Assembly (NCBI GenBank): GCA_017590115.1 | Contig: JAGGNK010008337.1 | Span: forward strand, 2,294,001-2,358,000 | Origin: Montifringilla adamsi | Lineage: Eukaryota > Chordata > Aves > Passeriformes > Passeridae | Length of the DNA: 64,000 nt | Reading direction: 5' to 3' | Part shown: positions 52,301-64,000 of the stretch, piece after piece | Position numbering within the stretch: the first letter of the stretch is position 1 | Layout: the number at the start of each line of letters is the position of its first letter | Translations under genes and position numbers: made by a program | Notes under the pieces: generated by a model | The model's input: only the letters and a program-made list of their open reading frames with translations | What the model was told of the DNA's origin: nothing | The model's database searches: none

Positions 52301-55300
52301 AGTGTATTTTTTTAGTAGAGGAGAACTGAAACTGTTGTTGTTCTTCATTGTAGGAAGTTCTGAGGGGAATTTTTCTCTTTTTACTAATTGTTAGTGAACT
52401 CTAGCATTTGTACTGAAAGGTCCCTCTGATTTCTAGAATCATTCTTTCTGTTCCTCCCCTTTTCCATATTTAGCCTCTTCACCTAAACTAAGTGGTGTGT
52501 TTTAAATAAGGGGGCAATTCTGTGATTACCAAGACCAAGTATATTTTTAATTCCATTTTTTAAATAATGGATGATAGCTGAATTTGGGGTTTTATTAATT
52601 TATGTCAATCAGCTTTCTTATCCCATTCATTTAGACACTTTTAAAAAAAATTTCTACGTGGAAGATAACTGATGACTTAGAGCCTTTTTGTAGTTACAGT
52701 ATTAATAGCAAGTTTCAAAGTGTTCAATGATGCCTCTTTTATTTTTTAACCCAGATAGGATTTGATGTGAAGAACAAAGTGATGTCTTAGAAATAAAAAC
52801 TCACAGCAATTCCATCTTTCCACTTCTGAAGCAAAAGCTAAATTCCTGATACTTTATTTTTGGTCAGGAATTTTCAAAACACTTCTCCCTTTGCAAAGAG
52901 CCTCTCAGATTGTTGGGACTTCTGAGCCTTAATTTCACTTGCTTTTGTTTTTTCCTCTCTTTTCCCTGGGCATGGCTGGTGACCTGCAGCGTGCTGCTTG
53001 GCTGGGGGTGAAGCAGCAGATGAGGTGAGCCATTGCTTTTGCTGTCTGTCTGTCTGTCTGACAAGAGCTCTTCATACAGACACCATTTCTCTACATTAAT
53101 GTTGATTTATAGTCCCATTTACCTGATGCTTACAAAGAATAAGGTGGCAGCTGGGTTTTGTGGGTTTTGGTTTTTTTTCTTTTTTACCTGGTTTGACCTT
53201 ACTTGGGGTTTCTTATCTCTTTTGCTCTCTTAAGTTCCCAAACAAGTGGTTTGAAATGCATCTCTCCCTTCCTCAGCTTTTCTCTGGGCAGCCTCTGGAA
53301 AGACTCTTGCAACTTTTGATCTCCCAGCAAGCTCTGGCATCAGTTTCCTCAGTGCATAGAAAAAAAAAAAATCCATTTTACTTGGCAGTAGCTACTGAAG
53401 TTCCTCTTGAAATCTTGTATGTCGTGTATCTATTTTTGACAGACCCCTGTGCAAGTTATTATTTCTTTGTGATTCAGAAATCTGGGCCTTCCCTTGGCAA
53501 AGGATGACATCGTTCAGCTGAAGGAGGCTTATAAGTGGATTATTCATCCCCAGCTGTCAGAAGAGTTGGGTGTTCCTGCTGATGGAAAGGTCTCGTATAA
53601 ATAGCAGAACACTTTTGTCTTTGTTTCTTCACTCTTTTTTATTATGTGTTTTGTGTGTATGTTTATACACTTATGCACATGGTGGGGAAATGAATTGTAT
53701 CCTTTTTACCTTATAAAGAGAGAAACAAGATGAGTGCCTCCTAAATTCACTGTAGGGAAGAGCAGGGGGGAAGTTCTTTTAACCAGAGCTCTCCAAGTGG
53801 GAGTCCTGAGGGGCCCAGTGTTCATTTTGTCCACACAGATCATTGCATCTTCTGAAACCACCAGAGGCTTGTGCTAAATCTCTTGTGTGCCATCCTCCTT
53901 TTGGTAATGAGACTTTTCCAGTTGTCTCCTGTTCCAGGATCCCTGTTTGGCAGAGGCTGAGGAATGCTCACACATTCCTTCCCTGCTCTGCTGTCACTGC
54001 CAGCACTTGTTCAGGTTCTGTGGATAAAATGAATGTCTGAAATGTACTGAAAGAGAAAAGACTGGTCCTCGTTCACTCTAATGAACACTGGAAATGGGCC
54101 TGTTGGGACCTGCAGTATCCCTAAGTAGGCAGTGGAAATGGTTTTTTCAAACTGTTTTCAACTTGCAGATTCTGATTAATATCCTTAAAATCTTTCTGAA
54201 AGGCAATGACTGAACACGACAATCAGGTGTTGCCAAATTCAGAAGCACTTTGAGTTGTCTTGAATGTAAATTTTCTGCAGTTGTGGCTGGCTGTAGGTTC
54301 TACTTGTCACCAGCCATAGCACTGACCCCAGGACTAGATTCACTTAGTCTTCATGTTGATTTGTCAGCTTCCATAATAATTACAGGCTGTGTTTTCCCAG
54401 GAGTGCCAATTGAAAGCATCCCTTTTGTCTTAGGGAAGAAAAAAACCCACTCAGTTACTCTGAAGATGATCCAGGAAGAAACAAACTTCTTACACACCAA
54501 CTTAGCAAAAGCTCCCCACCACTTAGGCAGGAGCCACTCCAGACATCCCTGTGCCACAAAACTTGTTTTTCTAGTGCCCTTTATCTACAAGGCCCTTGAA
54601 TATTAGCCAATCTTTTCAATAGCCCTCCTGAGGTGTTCTGGTATCTGAGTAACAGAAGTAATGAGTGTTGTTTGCCCAAGGCCAGAGAGGGAATTGGGGG
54701 AAGAATTGAGATTACGCTGGAGTTCCTGGGCTAGCTGTCAATCCAGCAGGACGTGTTGCCTTGCTTTGCCCCAAGGCCATGCAGGCACTGCAAAGGAAGC
54801 CCCTGACAAAATGTTACAGTGGTGACTACTGCAGGGTTTTTATCTTTATTGCACTCCTGGGAGGGCTCTGGGCTTTAGTGACCCTAATAGGCTTTGAGCC
54901 TTGGCTGCCTCTGCCTCCCCTGCACAGGATGGGACCAGTGCAGGTCACTGGTGGCTCTGAAGTGTCAGCCTTGGTGACTTCAGAAAGGCAAATGCTGCCC
55001 TGGCACACCTTGTAATGCCTTTAAACATAAATGAATGGGTTGTTCTCTCTTTTGTCTCTGCTGTTTTCCTACAACTGCAATATGAGTGCTTGAGAATATC
55101 CTCGCTGGTTGTTTAAAAACCTCTTACCTCCTCCTTGTTCTTTTTTCTTCTTTTTTAATTTAGAGTTTGTTTGAAGTTAGCGTGGTCTTTGCTCACCCAG
55201 AAACAGACGAGGAGTGCCATTTCCTGTAAGTTTTTCTACATGTAACAAAAGATCTTTATCTAAATGTTGTGCAACATTGTTGGTTTGGATTTGTTACAGA

Positions 55301-58300
55301 GGACAATATGCAGTGTTTATAAACTAGAATGTGGCCTGCATCTAGATTTCCTCATATCCACATGAAGTTGCAGAGCTTGAAGTTAAACCATCTCTGGTTA
55401 ATTCTGCCAATTAAAAAAATCATCTGGAATTCTGATTTGAACTGGAGGGAGAGCATTCAGATAAGTTCTTCAATTTCAGCCCTCCTCAAAGTCATTCCCT
55501 GTATAACTTTTAAAAATGTGAACCATGTAATTGCAGGTGGGGGAATCTTTTGAGGTCATACCTAAGTTTTCCTGCTCCTGTAGGACACATGGACAGGAGG
55601 AAAGGCTTTGAAGTGAGTTAATCCAGCACAGCTGGTTGATGAAAACAGACAGAAATTCCCTGGCCACTGCACACAGCCCCTGGCCTGGCTCTGTAGGGCA
55701 CCTGCTGTACACAAAGAAGCAAAACAGTTCTGTGAATTTAGCTGCCATTTAATCTGATTTCTCAAAATCTAGCTGTAGTATATTCTGGAAAATTAGGGTC
55801 ATTCTTCCTGTTTGTTGATGCTTCCTGGAAAACCTAAAGTTTCACTCAGTTAATTTGCAACTACTGCAAGTGAAATCTTAGCATGGAAGGAGGCTCAGCA
55901 GAGACGTCTCTGTTGAAACGTGAATTCATTTCTTGAGACTGGAGATTTCTCTTGCAGCCTTTATTTATTTCCTGATTTCTCCTCTGGCCATTTGTGATCT
56001 TTGAGTGCTCAATCCACCACCTTCTTGGTTTTCCACAGCTGCATCTTCTGTTTATCTTGAGGTGAGGCATGAGGGAATGGAAGTTTGGGAAGGAACCAGT
56101 ATTAGAACAATTATTATCAGTGTTTGTTCAACAGCTTTCCTTTCCAGTTTCTTCAAGACTGGGCAAAAGAGGGAGAAAATTGTAGGGCCAAGCCACTGTT
56201 CTAAATAATAGTTGCTGCAATCCTGTAAAGAACTGAAGCGTTTCTGCATCCTGCACCCTTTTGTTCTAATTTATTTAGTTTTACTTCCTTCCTCTGAAAC
56301 CTCTTCACTGGTATTTTCTGCTCATCCTTCCATCCTTTTTCTGGCATTTCAGGAATATTGCTGTTGAACATGTTATGGTGCCAGTGTTAGTGCTCCAAGC
56401 AGTGCAGTTGCAGAGGGGAAAGCTGTAAAGAAGTTCCATTCCACTTTCCAATTACTCAGGTTTATTCCATGTGACCTGACAATATCCCTTTATTTGCCTC
56501 CTCTTTGTAGCACACTTAAAGAGCAATTAAGGTTTGAGACACTGTCTGAAGCAGCAGCACATCACCTAATTTAATTACACAGTAGTTCCTGAGGTGCCAG
56601 GGCATTCTGCTTGTGTGAGTGGCTGGCTCTGGGCACATTCTGAGGCAGTGCTTTGGTTTTCATGTAAATATGGTGAATTTGGGAATTATCCCAGTAGTAG
56701 TGACAGTCATGGTTTCTGTGGAAGCAAAGCAGGACTTTGTCTCAACCTGGAGAGCTCCAGGTGTGCTTTTGGATTGGATTTCCAAGCGTGGCATCTGCAG
56801 TTTCTCACCTGCTCTTACACAGTTGTGTGGAGGTGGGTGTGGTGAATGGTTTGACATGGAAGATTGAATTGGCTCTTGTCAGTTCATATTTAAGGGTAAG
56901 GTGACACTGAAATTTTGGAAGAGGGAGTTTGCATTGCTTTGGGTCACACACTGGCCAGGAAAGTTGTTTGTATAGAAACAGCAAAACCTGCTTCCTTAGA
57001 GTGAAGGAGTTACAGAGGTGTTGAAAAGCACCAGCAAGTCATGATAATTTGGGTTGGAGGTCAGAAGTCTCTCTGCCTGCATACACAGAAATCCAGAAAT
57101 CATCTCTGCCTGCATACACAGAAATGCACTAATAAGAACAGCAACTTCCTCTACACTGCTCAGAAAAAGTGTTTGTTTCACTGACTTGGCTTTCACTTTC
57201 GTGAAACAGCCAATAGTTTCCTTTCAAACAGGCAGAGCACAGCTCGTGGTGAGCACCTGGGGTTACTTTTTCAGTGGGAAATTGAGTTTTCCTCTCCAGA
57301 AGGGACAGTTTGAATCTCAGGTTTCTGGTGGGCGTTGTCTAAGAGTGGCAAGTACAGATTTCAAGGTGTCAGCGGGTCTTGCCTAGAGCTTAAAATATTG
57401 ATCATGACCTTTATTGAGAAGGATTGGAAAGGACTGAAAGCTAAACTTGTGTGCTTTTCCATCCCATCTCAAATCAGAGACGTGGTGTTGGTCAGAGCAG
57501 GAGAGCAGAGCTTTGTCCATGATTTCTCTGGATCAAGCAATGCACATCTTGCACCATTTGTGGTTTAGGATAAAGGGAATTTGAAAATCTGCTCTGAGCT
57601 AAGCTGTGGAAGTGAGACACTGGATGCATGTGTACAAAAACAATTTACATGCTGTGCTTGTGAGTCTGTCTATTTCTTTCTCTGTAAGAGGAGCAGCTAA
57701 TTTTCATTTCTGTGTTTAGAGCCACAGCCTGCCCAGACTGTTTCAAACCAGCGAAGAACAAACAGGTAAGATCTCATCATTGTATTTCTGCTCTGCCATT
57801 CAGAATTTCACAGCAGCACCTACAAGTTACCTGGGTGTTCATTCAGTGCTCAGTGTCTGCTTTTCCTTCATCAAAAAGCTCTCTAGTTTCCAATTGTCTG
57901 AAAATAAAGTTGTCTCCTTTATTCACTTCACAATTCTCAGCTTAGGAGAACCAAGAGCTCGGTGCTTTTGTTTAGGTTGTTCACTTTCCAGGCTGTTCCA
58001 AAGGCCATCGTTTTAGGAACGTTCTCTGTAAATACCTCCCTTAAGATCTAGGAATTTGATTGTCATGCATTAAAAGTAGCATAAAAGATGATCCTCAAGC
58101 TCTCTGTGGGTGAAGCAGTTCAGATAAGTCACATTGTGAAGATGAGACTCGGCAGCCAAAAGGGAGATGATCACACTGCAGTTTTCATGTGCTCTGATCT
58201 GAGTGAAAGCCAGGATACATGCAGGATGGTTTTATCCTGCCTGCCTCTGGAGGAGGGGGGGAAGAAAAGGGACCTTGCCACTTGCTGCAGACCCTGAGCA

Positions 58301-61300
58301 CGCTCACAGCCACTGATGGAAAAGGGAACAGGTGAGGATAAAAAAAACAGTCAGAGGGAAACTGATACAAGTGGGACAGTTGGTGTGATCAGAGGGAGAA
58401 CAACTCCTGTCAGAGGCCATTGCAAGGCCTTTGATTCTTTCTGGTGAAGAGTCTGCCAACGTTTGGCAGAGGCAGAGTCTGGCCCAGGAATTCTGCTGAC
58501 TCTACTCCACCTGACCAATAAGCACCACTCTTTTTTTAGCAGGGTTGTATTGTTAGAACTCACTGCTTGCTGCATTGCTGCCCTTTAAAAAAGAGGAAAT
58601 CCCACATAAGGAGCTAAAGCAGCAGGGCCTGGCTGTTAAATCCATACAGGCAACAAAATGTAGGGGAATCTAAAGAAAAATACCAGCTCTGAAGAGCTGT
58701 CAGAGGTTTGTCCTCACAAAGAAGCTGGGCTTCAAGGGCTGTGGTAATCAGAGAAGTGGTGTAAAAACTGGCTTGTGAGGGAAAATTTCTGTGCTGTCTG
58801 TGTAGATAGTTATTTAAACCTGCTGCTGCTTTCAGGGCTTTCCTGCTCATCTGTTCTATGAGGAAGGGAAGTGCTATTATCTCTGATTTGTGCTTAGAAG
58901 GAGAAAGAGCAGCTTTCCTGAAAACACCCAGGAACTCTTCAGAGCTGAGACTTGAATTGTCCCAAACAGTGACCCAGGGGTGTTTTTTGTTTGTTTGTTT
59001 GTTTGTTTGTTTTCCTAAGTCTGCAATGCAGTTTGCAAAAAAGGCATCATTAACTTGGAAATTCAGCAGCCAGCCATCAGGGCAGTCCCAGGGCTGGAGC
59101 ACATGCCTGGGAGGGGAGGCTGAGGAACCTGGACCTCTTCAAGGTTCTTGGTGAAGGCTGTGGGGAGGATCCAATTGCATCTCCTCCTGGTTTCAAAAGA
59201 GATTCCTGAGAGCAGGGAGCCAGGCTGGTCTGCACAGAGCATGGTGGAGGGAGGAGGCACAGCAGGAATATGCTGAAATGAGAAGTTCAGAGGAGACACA
59301 AGAAAAACCATTTCACCCTGAGGAACCTCAGAGTGGAGCAGGCTCCATCCCAGGTGGATTTCAAGACCTGACCATGCTTGGTTGGAAGGTTCATTTAGAG
59401 ACTTTCTCTTGTCCTCAGCCTTCCTGAGCAGGATTTCACCTCAGCTGTCACAATACTTGTTCCTCCTGTGCCAGGAGTGTAAATTCCCACTGGAGCTACC
59501 CCAGCAGCAGCTGGCTGTGCACAGAGCTTGGCAGGCTGCTCCTGCTTTGCTGCAGCTTGGGAGTGAGGAGCTGCTTGCTCCCCCCAGGAGGAGCTGCCCA
59601 GCCCCACGGTTCAGAGCCCTCAGCTCTGAGAATCAATCCAGTTTTGAACTTCAGAAACAGATTCCTACTCAACAGGCTGATCTTCAGAGAACTACCTGCC
59701 TGCTATCACTGACACAAAAGCTGGGCTTGGGTATGTTTAACTCCTGAAAAAGAAGCTGGTTTAGGTTTCTGTTCATGGATTTAGGATTCTGGTTTTAAAC
59801 TGTTTTGCAAATTTGGACCTGGGCTCCCAAGTGAGCAGTGACAGAACTGCACAGTGTAAGTTTCAGTGTTTTTTGGGGTTTTTTTTCTTCCTCTGGCATA
59901 TCCTTTCCTTGCTTTTCTTAGTTCTTGACTCATTTTTTTCTTTCACTGTGCAGTCTGTTTTCACCAGAATGGCAGTTATAAAAGCCCTGGAGAGGATAAA
60001 AGAGGAGGATTTTCTCAAGTAAGTATATACTGAAACTATTTCTTAGTATTGTGCTTTTGTATAGAATTAGGGAGGGGAGGAAAATATCCAGTGGGTATGG
60101 TAGGGTGGCTTTAAAAGAACTTTTGATTGTTTAAATTCAGTTGGTTTACTGCTTAAAACATGTTTTCTTTCTGGCAATAGAAAATCACTCCTGATCTTTT
60201 AATTAAAAGGATGATTTTGAACTTTAGAGTTTGTAAGGTAAGCTTCCCTTTACAAGAAATATTCCCATATTTCCAAAATGTTAGGAGTTGAGTTTTAAGA
60301 AAACACCAAGTGCTGTTAATATGCTAAAAAAATCACACACACTGGGAAGCCAAAACCAGGCACTTTTTACTGCTCTGGTGATGTTCCATCATGTTCTGGT
60401 AGTGATAATGCTTTACTCTGTTCTCCCTTTTAATACAGGCATTTTCCATGTCCCCCAAGTTCACCAAAGAACCTCTGTGATGCTCTGGAAATTCAGTGCA
60501 ATAATGGTGCAGTTTTTGTGGCTGGTAAAGTGATCCATTTCTTTGCTGCTGTGTTTGTCTTGAAGAGAACTTTGCAACACTGCCCTGAGAGGATTCTTGC
60601 TTGTTAATCCCTGTAATGAAGTGTAAGGAGCAAAGAAACAAATCCAGCTCTGTCCAAGAGTGCTTTGAAAGGGGAAGAAATTATATTTGACTTTTGCTGA
60701 AGATATTATTTTGTCAAAAGTTAGAAATTAGAGATCCCCTCAGAGTAATGGTATGAGAAAGGCACCTCCACACCAGCAAGCTCCCAGCAGTGCTGTTCCC
60801 TTCTTGGGTTTTGATTTGGAGTCAGAGTTTTTCACCATCTGGATTTCTCTGCATATTATCCCATCCAAAAGTGCAAATCTTAGTGGGATTTATAAAGGTT
60901 TGGGTGAGACAGGTAGTTCAGCAACACTTGGGTGTCCCTGAATTGAATTTTTTTATCATCTGCCTGCCAGAGTATCTGCCATTCTCCTAGTCCTTTGTAC
61001 GAACAGCTTATTTAAATACATGCAAAGTGATTATTGCTAAAAAGAACCCAACTTTTAATTTAAATCCAACATACTGTGATGATAAAAATCCTGAATATAA
61101 AGAAATGGAAAATGAAAAAGTACCACAGTGAATGGCAGGGTAGTTGATGTTCTACATAAACCATTCCTTATTTTTAATTACTGATTAGACAGTTAGATGT
61201 ATTTTTTTTTTTAATCCAAGATATCCAGTCCCTTTTAGGCTTTTCCAAACACACTGCTTTATTTTAAGTTGCTTTATTGGATAGTTTTTTTCAGAATTCA

Positions 61301-63596
61301 ACAGTATAAAGAGCAAAACAGAGGGTTTGCTTTCTGCCTGTCATTTAATACTGGTCTTGTCATTTATAGTTATATCTTGCTCCAACAAATAAACAATCCA
61401 AGCAGGTGTTTAATTTTTCAAGAACTAAATCCAAAATAGAATTTATTGAGTACAGTGCAGATATTTTGCTTTTAATAAATGAGATGGGATCTTGATTTGT
61501 AAGCACAACATTGTCCCCTTGACCTTACCTTTAGTGTTTACACCCCAATCTTTTCTAAGCATTATGGGGCTGTCAAACCAAGAAACACCTTCTGTTTTTT
61601 TAAACCTACTCTTGTTCAGATCAAAAGTTAAAATTATTCGAATGGAGAGCTAAGAGGAAAAAAAAAAAAAAGCAAGCCTAATTCTCCTTTTTCCATTTTA
61701 TGGAAAGAGAATTGAGCAGTGTGAGGCTGAATCTGAATGATGAGTCATCCTACTTTCATTATTTGCCCCAGTGAAACTGTGTTACTCAGTTTCCCCATTT
61801 GTTTGTGTGGCTTTTTCTGCTGCTCGAACTGCAAAAAGGAAACATTGTTCGAGATAGGAAAATATGATAGGAAAGCCCAAACCCCTGAGATGTCAGAGGC
61901 CCAAAGTAAAGCACTGAGCTACTCTGAACTCTTTTTATTTCCTATTTGCAAGGGTTCAGGTTGAAAGCACTTTAAGCAGGGCATTGCTCCTTGGACTTCA
62001 TGAATTATTTCCTTGTTTTGGGAATATTTTCAGTTCTTGTCAAACCTGTCCATAAAAAAGCTCCTATTGGTCATCCATGTCAGGCTTGTTCTTGTGTCGT
62101 AGCCTGCCATGGAGGTGCCATGAAAACATCACTGGGGCCACCCAAAGATGCCAATCTCTTTACATGGCACCTTCTCAAGACTCCTGCATTCCTTCTAATT
62201 TATTATGGGGCCTTTTTACTCCTTGCATGGTGTTCCTTGTAGTGAGCCAAAGCATTTTAGTTTGGGTTTCTTTTCTTAAGCCTTTGGGCAATCCAGAGCT
62301 GGCTTGGAGCCTGGGTTTTTTCACTCAGGAGGCAGGAGTGCAGCCACAGGCTCTCCAAGTCCATCCTGAGTGGCCACCCTGGCTACTGCCACTTCCCTGG
62401 AAGCAGCCACGTGTGATCCACAGTGCTGGTGTCATGCTCTGCCATGGAACAAGCCTGACCCTGTCAATTTATTTGCATAAAGCTCCCATGGAAGTTAAAT
62501 GTGCTGGGCAAGAGTGCAGCTTTCACTCGTGGCTGTGGAATGGTTAGAAGTGGTTGTGTTTTACAGGAAGATACAACAAATATTCCAGGAATTTACCTCA
62601 GACTCCCTGGATTATTGATGGGGAGCGGAAGCTGGAATCTTCAGTGGAAGAATTAATCTCAGAGCATCTGATGGCAGAATTCAAGGCAGACAGTAAGTCT
62701 TCAGGAGATCTCCTACCATACATATTTTTCATCACTACTAGAAGATTTTTTTCTTGGTGTCACTGCTAGAAAATTTTTTTCTTGGTAGCTACCCACTTAA
62801 TATGGCAGCATAATGGGAAAAAAAAAAAAAGTTTCTTTATCCCTCTTGTTTCCTTCCAAGTTAAAGCTTGTAAACTTTATTTAGCTGTGATCTGGGAGTA
62901 ATTAGATCCTTTTATCCTGCTAAAGTAGCTCCTCAGTGGATCTGATGATGCAGATATGTTGGTTTCATGTGGTAGTGTTTTTGCTTAACCAAACTTCTCA
63001 ACAGTTGGTAATTCATAAAATGACATGTACCAAGAAGGTTTTTGCCACAGGCATTTCATGGGATCTGCCTGGCTTTTGAGCCCCTCATGCTTCTGACCTC
63101 AATTCATTTATTTTCCTCAGTGCATAAAGTTCCACAAGCTAAATGCTCATCCAGGGATTGTCCAGATGAAATAATCTCTGCCCATCATTTGTCATCTAAC
63201 AGATGTGGAACTGGAGACATAGAAGGCCCAAAGAAAAACTGCATTAAATAGTAGTTTGAAAAAAAGCCCTGCTACTTCCCCCTCTTCTCCTCCCAGTGGA
63301 TAAATTAGTCTGTTTGTAGCAGTCTTATTCAGGCTAAGGAACTGGGAGAGCTCTTCAAGAAACTTGGGAATAAATAGGAATTCCCACAGTTTGTGAAGTG
63401 CAGGCTCCAGTTTATGAAGTAGATTTGAAGTAGATTTTGCAAACAAGTTTAGAAAGAAAACATTTCACCTTTTAAAAGCTGTAGAGAGAATTACAAATGT
63501 AAAAGAAAAGCTCACCTGCCTTGTTCAAATCTGTTACAGGCTTTAATTTTAGTTCCTCTGGAAGAGAAGATGTGGATGTAAGGACACTAGGCAATG
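46215..63596 (+). CDS. PUS10: PUS10, tRNA pseudouridine synthase (5' part, 11 coding exons)
   Basis: Eleven in-phase exons give 353 residues of an enzyme that is 529 residues in human. PUS10 isomerises uridine to pseudouridine at tRNA positions 54 and 55 and has a separate reported role in microRNA processing. The N-terminal accessory region holds two CxxC pairs, CPRC (21-24) and CNVC (110-113), equivalent to the zinc ligands of the human structure. The THUMP-containing part follows, and exon 7 adds CPDC. The catalytic-domain start includes KYSRNLPQTPWIIDGERK and the motif REDVDVRTLG, whose first aspartate (about 345) corresponds to the catalytic Asp of the human enzyme. The start at 46,215 gives MSPVAEKDRPVVELLLEAG, aligning with the human N terminus. 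The remaining catalytic exons lie beyond the right edge. It is divergently paired with PEX13. Confidence 0.98.
47313..47570 (+). CDS. PUS10: PUS10 coding exon 2
   Basis: Residues 43-128: DLLKDLQEFLKN, a variable acidic linker with PPCKRIRLEH, then VCNVCLGILQEFCEADF with the second CxxC pair (110-113). Phase 0 on both sides. Confidence 0.97.
48745..48831 (+). CDS. PUS10: PUS10 coding exon 3
   Basis: Residues 129-157: VCQKVNSADYQFTSFVFSVS, then LPPQLSVRE, matching the human segment. Phase 0 on both sides, with donor GTAAGT. Confidence 0.97.
52990..53024 (+). CDS. PUS10: PUS10 coding exon 4 (35 nt)
   Basis: Short exon RAAWLGVKQQM plus two bases, matching the human HAAWLLVKQEM. The acceptor is CTGCAG and the donor GTGAGC; it leaves in phase 2. 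Confidence 0.92.
53042..53060. repeat. (CTGT)n microsatellite
   Basis: Four to five CTGT units begin 17 nt after the exon 4 donor of PUS10. Confidence 0.85.
53478..53589 (+). CDS. PUS10: PUS10 coding exon 5
   Basis: Residues 169-206: LAKDDIVQLKEAYKWIIHP, then QLSEELGVPADGK. It enters in phase 2 and leaves in phase 0. The donor AAG|GTCTCG is unusual. Confidence 0.96.
55164..55225 (+). CDS. PUS10: PUS10 coding exon 6
   Basis: SLFEVSVVFAHPETDEECHF plus the first two bases of a Leu codon. The acceptor is AATTTAG and the donor GTAAGT; it leaves in phase 2. Confidence 0.96.
57071..57126. repeat. Tandem duplication, 33-bp period
   Basis: CTCTGCCTGCATACACAGAA occurs at 57,071 and again at 57,104, in PUS10 intron 6. 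The second copy is partial. Confidence 0.85.
57720..57765 (+). CDS. PUS10: PUS10 coding exon 7 (46 nt)
   Basis: Encodes LATACPDCFKPAKNKQ, matching human AAICPDCFKPAKNKQ. The acceptor is GTTTAG and the donor GTAAGA; it leaves in phase 0. Confidence 0.96.
58986..59014. repeat. (GTTT)n microsatellite
   Basis: Six to seven GTTT units in PUS10 intron 7. Confidence 0.9.
59089..59375 (+). mobile_element. Degraded CR1-like LINE fragment
   Basis: Phrases such as CTGAGGAACCTGGACCTCTT, GGAGACACAAGAAAAACCAT followed by TTCACCCTGAGG, and GAGTGGAGCAGGCTCCATCC occur in the order seen near the 3' end of avian CR1 elements. It is heavily mutated with no open frame, and lies in PUS10 intron 7. Confidence 0.45.
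59954..60018 (+). CDS. PUS10: PUS10 coding exon 8
   Basis: Encodes SVFTRMAVIKALERIKEEDF plus Leu and two bases. The acceptor is GTGCAG and the donor GTAAGT; it leaves in phase 2. Confidence 0.96.
60439..60524 (+). CDS. PUS10: PUS10 coding exon 9
   Basis: Encodes KHFPCPPSSPKNLCDALEIQ, then CNNGAVFVA. The acceptor is ATACAG and the donor GTAAAG; it leaves in phase 1. Confidence 0.96.
62567..62692 (+). CDS. PUS10: PUS10 coding exon 10
   Basis: Encodes GRYNKYSRNLPQTPWIIDGE, then RKLESSVEELISEHLMAEF, the start of the catalytic domain. It enters and leaves in phase 1. Confidence 0.97.
62732..62787. repeat. Imperfect 28-bp duplication
   Basis: Two copies of TCACTRCTAGAARATTTTT followed by TTCTTGGTG start at 62,732 and 62,760, just inside PUS10 intron 10. 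Confidence 0.75.
63540..63596 (+). CDS. PUS10: PUS10 coding exon 11 (catalytic Asp)
   Basis: Encodes SFNFSSSGREDVDVRTLGN. The Asp of GRED is the catalytic residue of the family. The donor is GTAAGG; it leaves in phase 1. This is the last PUS10 exon in the window. Confidence 0.97.
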
Positions 63597-64000
63597 GTAA
63601 GGCTTGGGAAACATAGAGATGAAATGGGTGTATGGAGCTCCTCTGACAGATCCTGCTGAATGCCAAGTGTGTGACCAAGCATGCTTTGGAATTTTATCTC
63701 AGAAGCATTTTGGTGAAATTTAGATATTTATTCCCAAAATCCAACAGCTTCATAAAACCAGCTTGAAACGAGCCCTTTTTCAGTGGCCTTGGCTGCATGG
63801 GAAGGCGTAGTTAGTTAAAAGTATTTTATTTTATTCACTCCCTCCTTGTAAGCCATTTATGTCAGACTGATTCCTCTCTTTTTTTCTGCTGGATCCTTCT
63901 CATTCCCTCACTGTGACTGCATGAGGGAATTGTTTTCTTTTTGAACCTGAGTCCCTTCTAAAGGTCAGCTGCTTTCCAACACACTGGAGCTGCTGTAGCC

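Noticed and set aside
62077..62547. Plus-strand 156-codon frame in PUS10 intron 9
   Set aside because: No acceptor or donor that keeps it in frame with PUS10, and the true exon 10 starts at 62,567. It looks like chance or an old repeat.

Overview
The window looks like nuclear DNA of a bird, possibly a songbird. It holds long AT-rich introns, two CpG-island promoters, consensus GT-AG splice sites and protein sequences close to vertebrate orthologs. Repeats are sparse, and those I can recognise are avian in type: CR1-like LINE fragments and one probable solo endogenous-retrovirus LTR. No prokaryotic gene, CRISPR array, tRNA or rRNA was seen. All gene models were assembled by hand by joining exons on both strands, checking splice phase at every junction and comparing with remembered family sequences.

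Layout. (1) About 1-9,993, minus strand: the first 11 coding exons (379 residues) of a cadherin-repeat protein with a signal peptide. Its closest match in architecture is CDHR5 (mucin-like protocadherin). The gene runs off the left edge. (2) 9,994 to about 13,850: gene-poor spacer with a CR1-like scrap. (3) About 13,850-35,400, minus strand: the complete SANBR (KIAA1841) gene, 20 coding exons and 738 codons, with its 5' noncoding exon in a CpG island at 35.2-35.8 kb. (4) About 35,830-39,900: spacer with a long A/C tract. (5) About 39,900-44,565, minus strand: complete PEX13, 4 exons and 395 codons. (6) 44,566-44,821: a GC-rich head-to-head promoter shared by PEX13 and PUS10. (7) 44.7 kb to the right edge, plus strand: PUS10 exons through the one carrying the catalytic aspartate; the rest lies beyond 64,000.

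The order PUS10 / PEX13 / SANBR and their relative orientations match human 2p15-16. The three genes are not a pathway: PUS10 modifies tRNA, PEX13 imports peroxisomal matrix proteins, and SANBR is a SANT/BTB protein reported to restrain antibody class-switch recombination. What links them is conserved synteny and, for PEX13 and PUS10, a shared promoter. The least expected items are the cadherin gene next to SANBR, which I do not know from this position in human; a lineage-type 30-bp tandem repeat expanded inside a SANBR coding exon; a 23-bp minisatellite beside the shared PEX13/PUS10 promoter; and an LTR lying in sense orientation inside SANBR with its own poly(A) signal.
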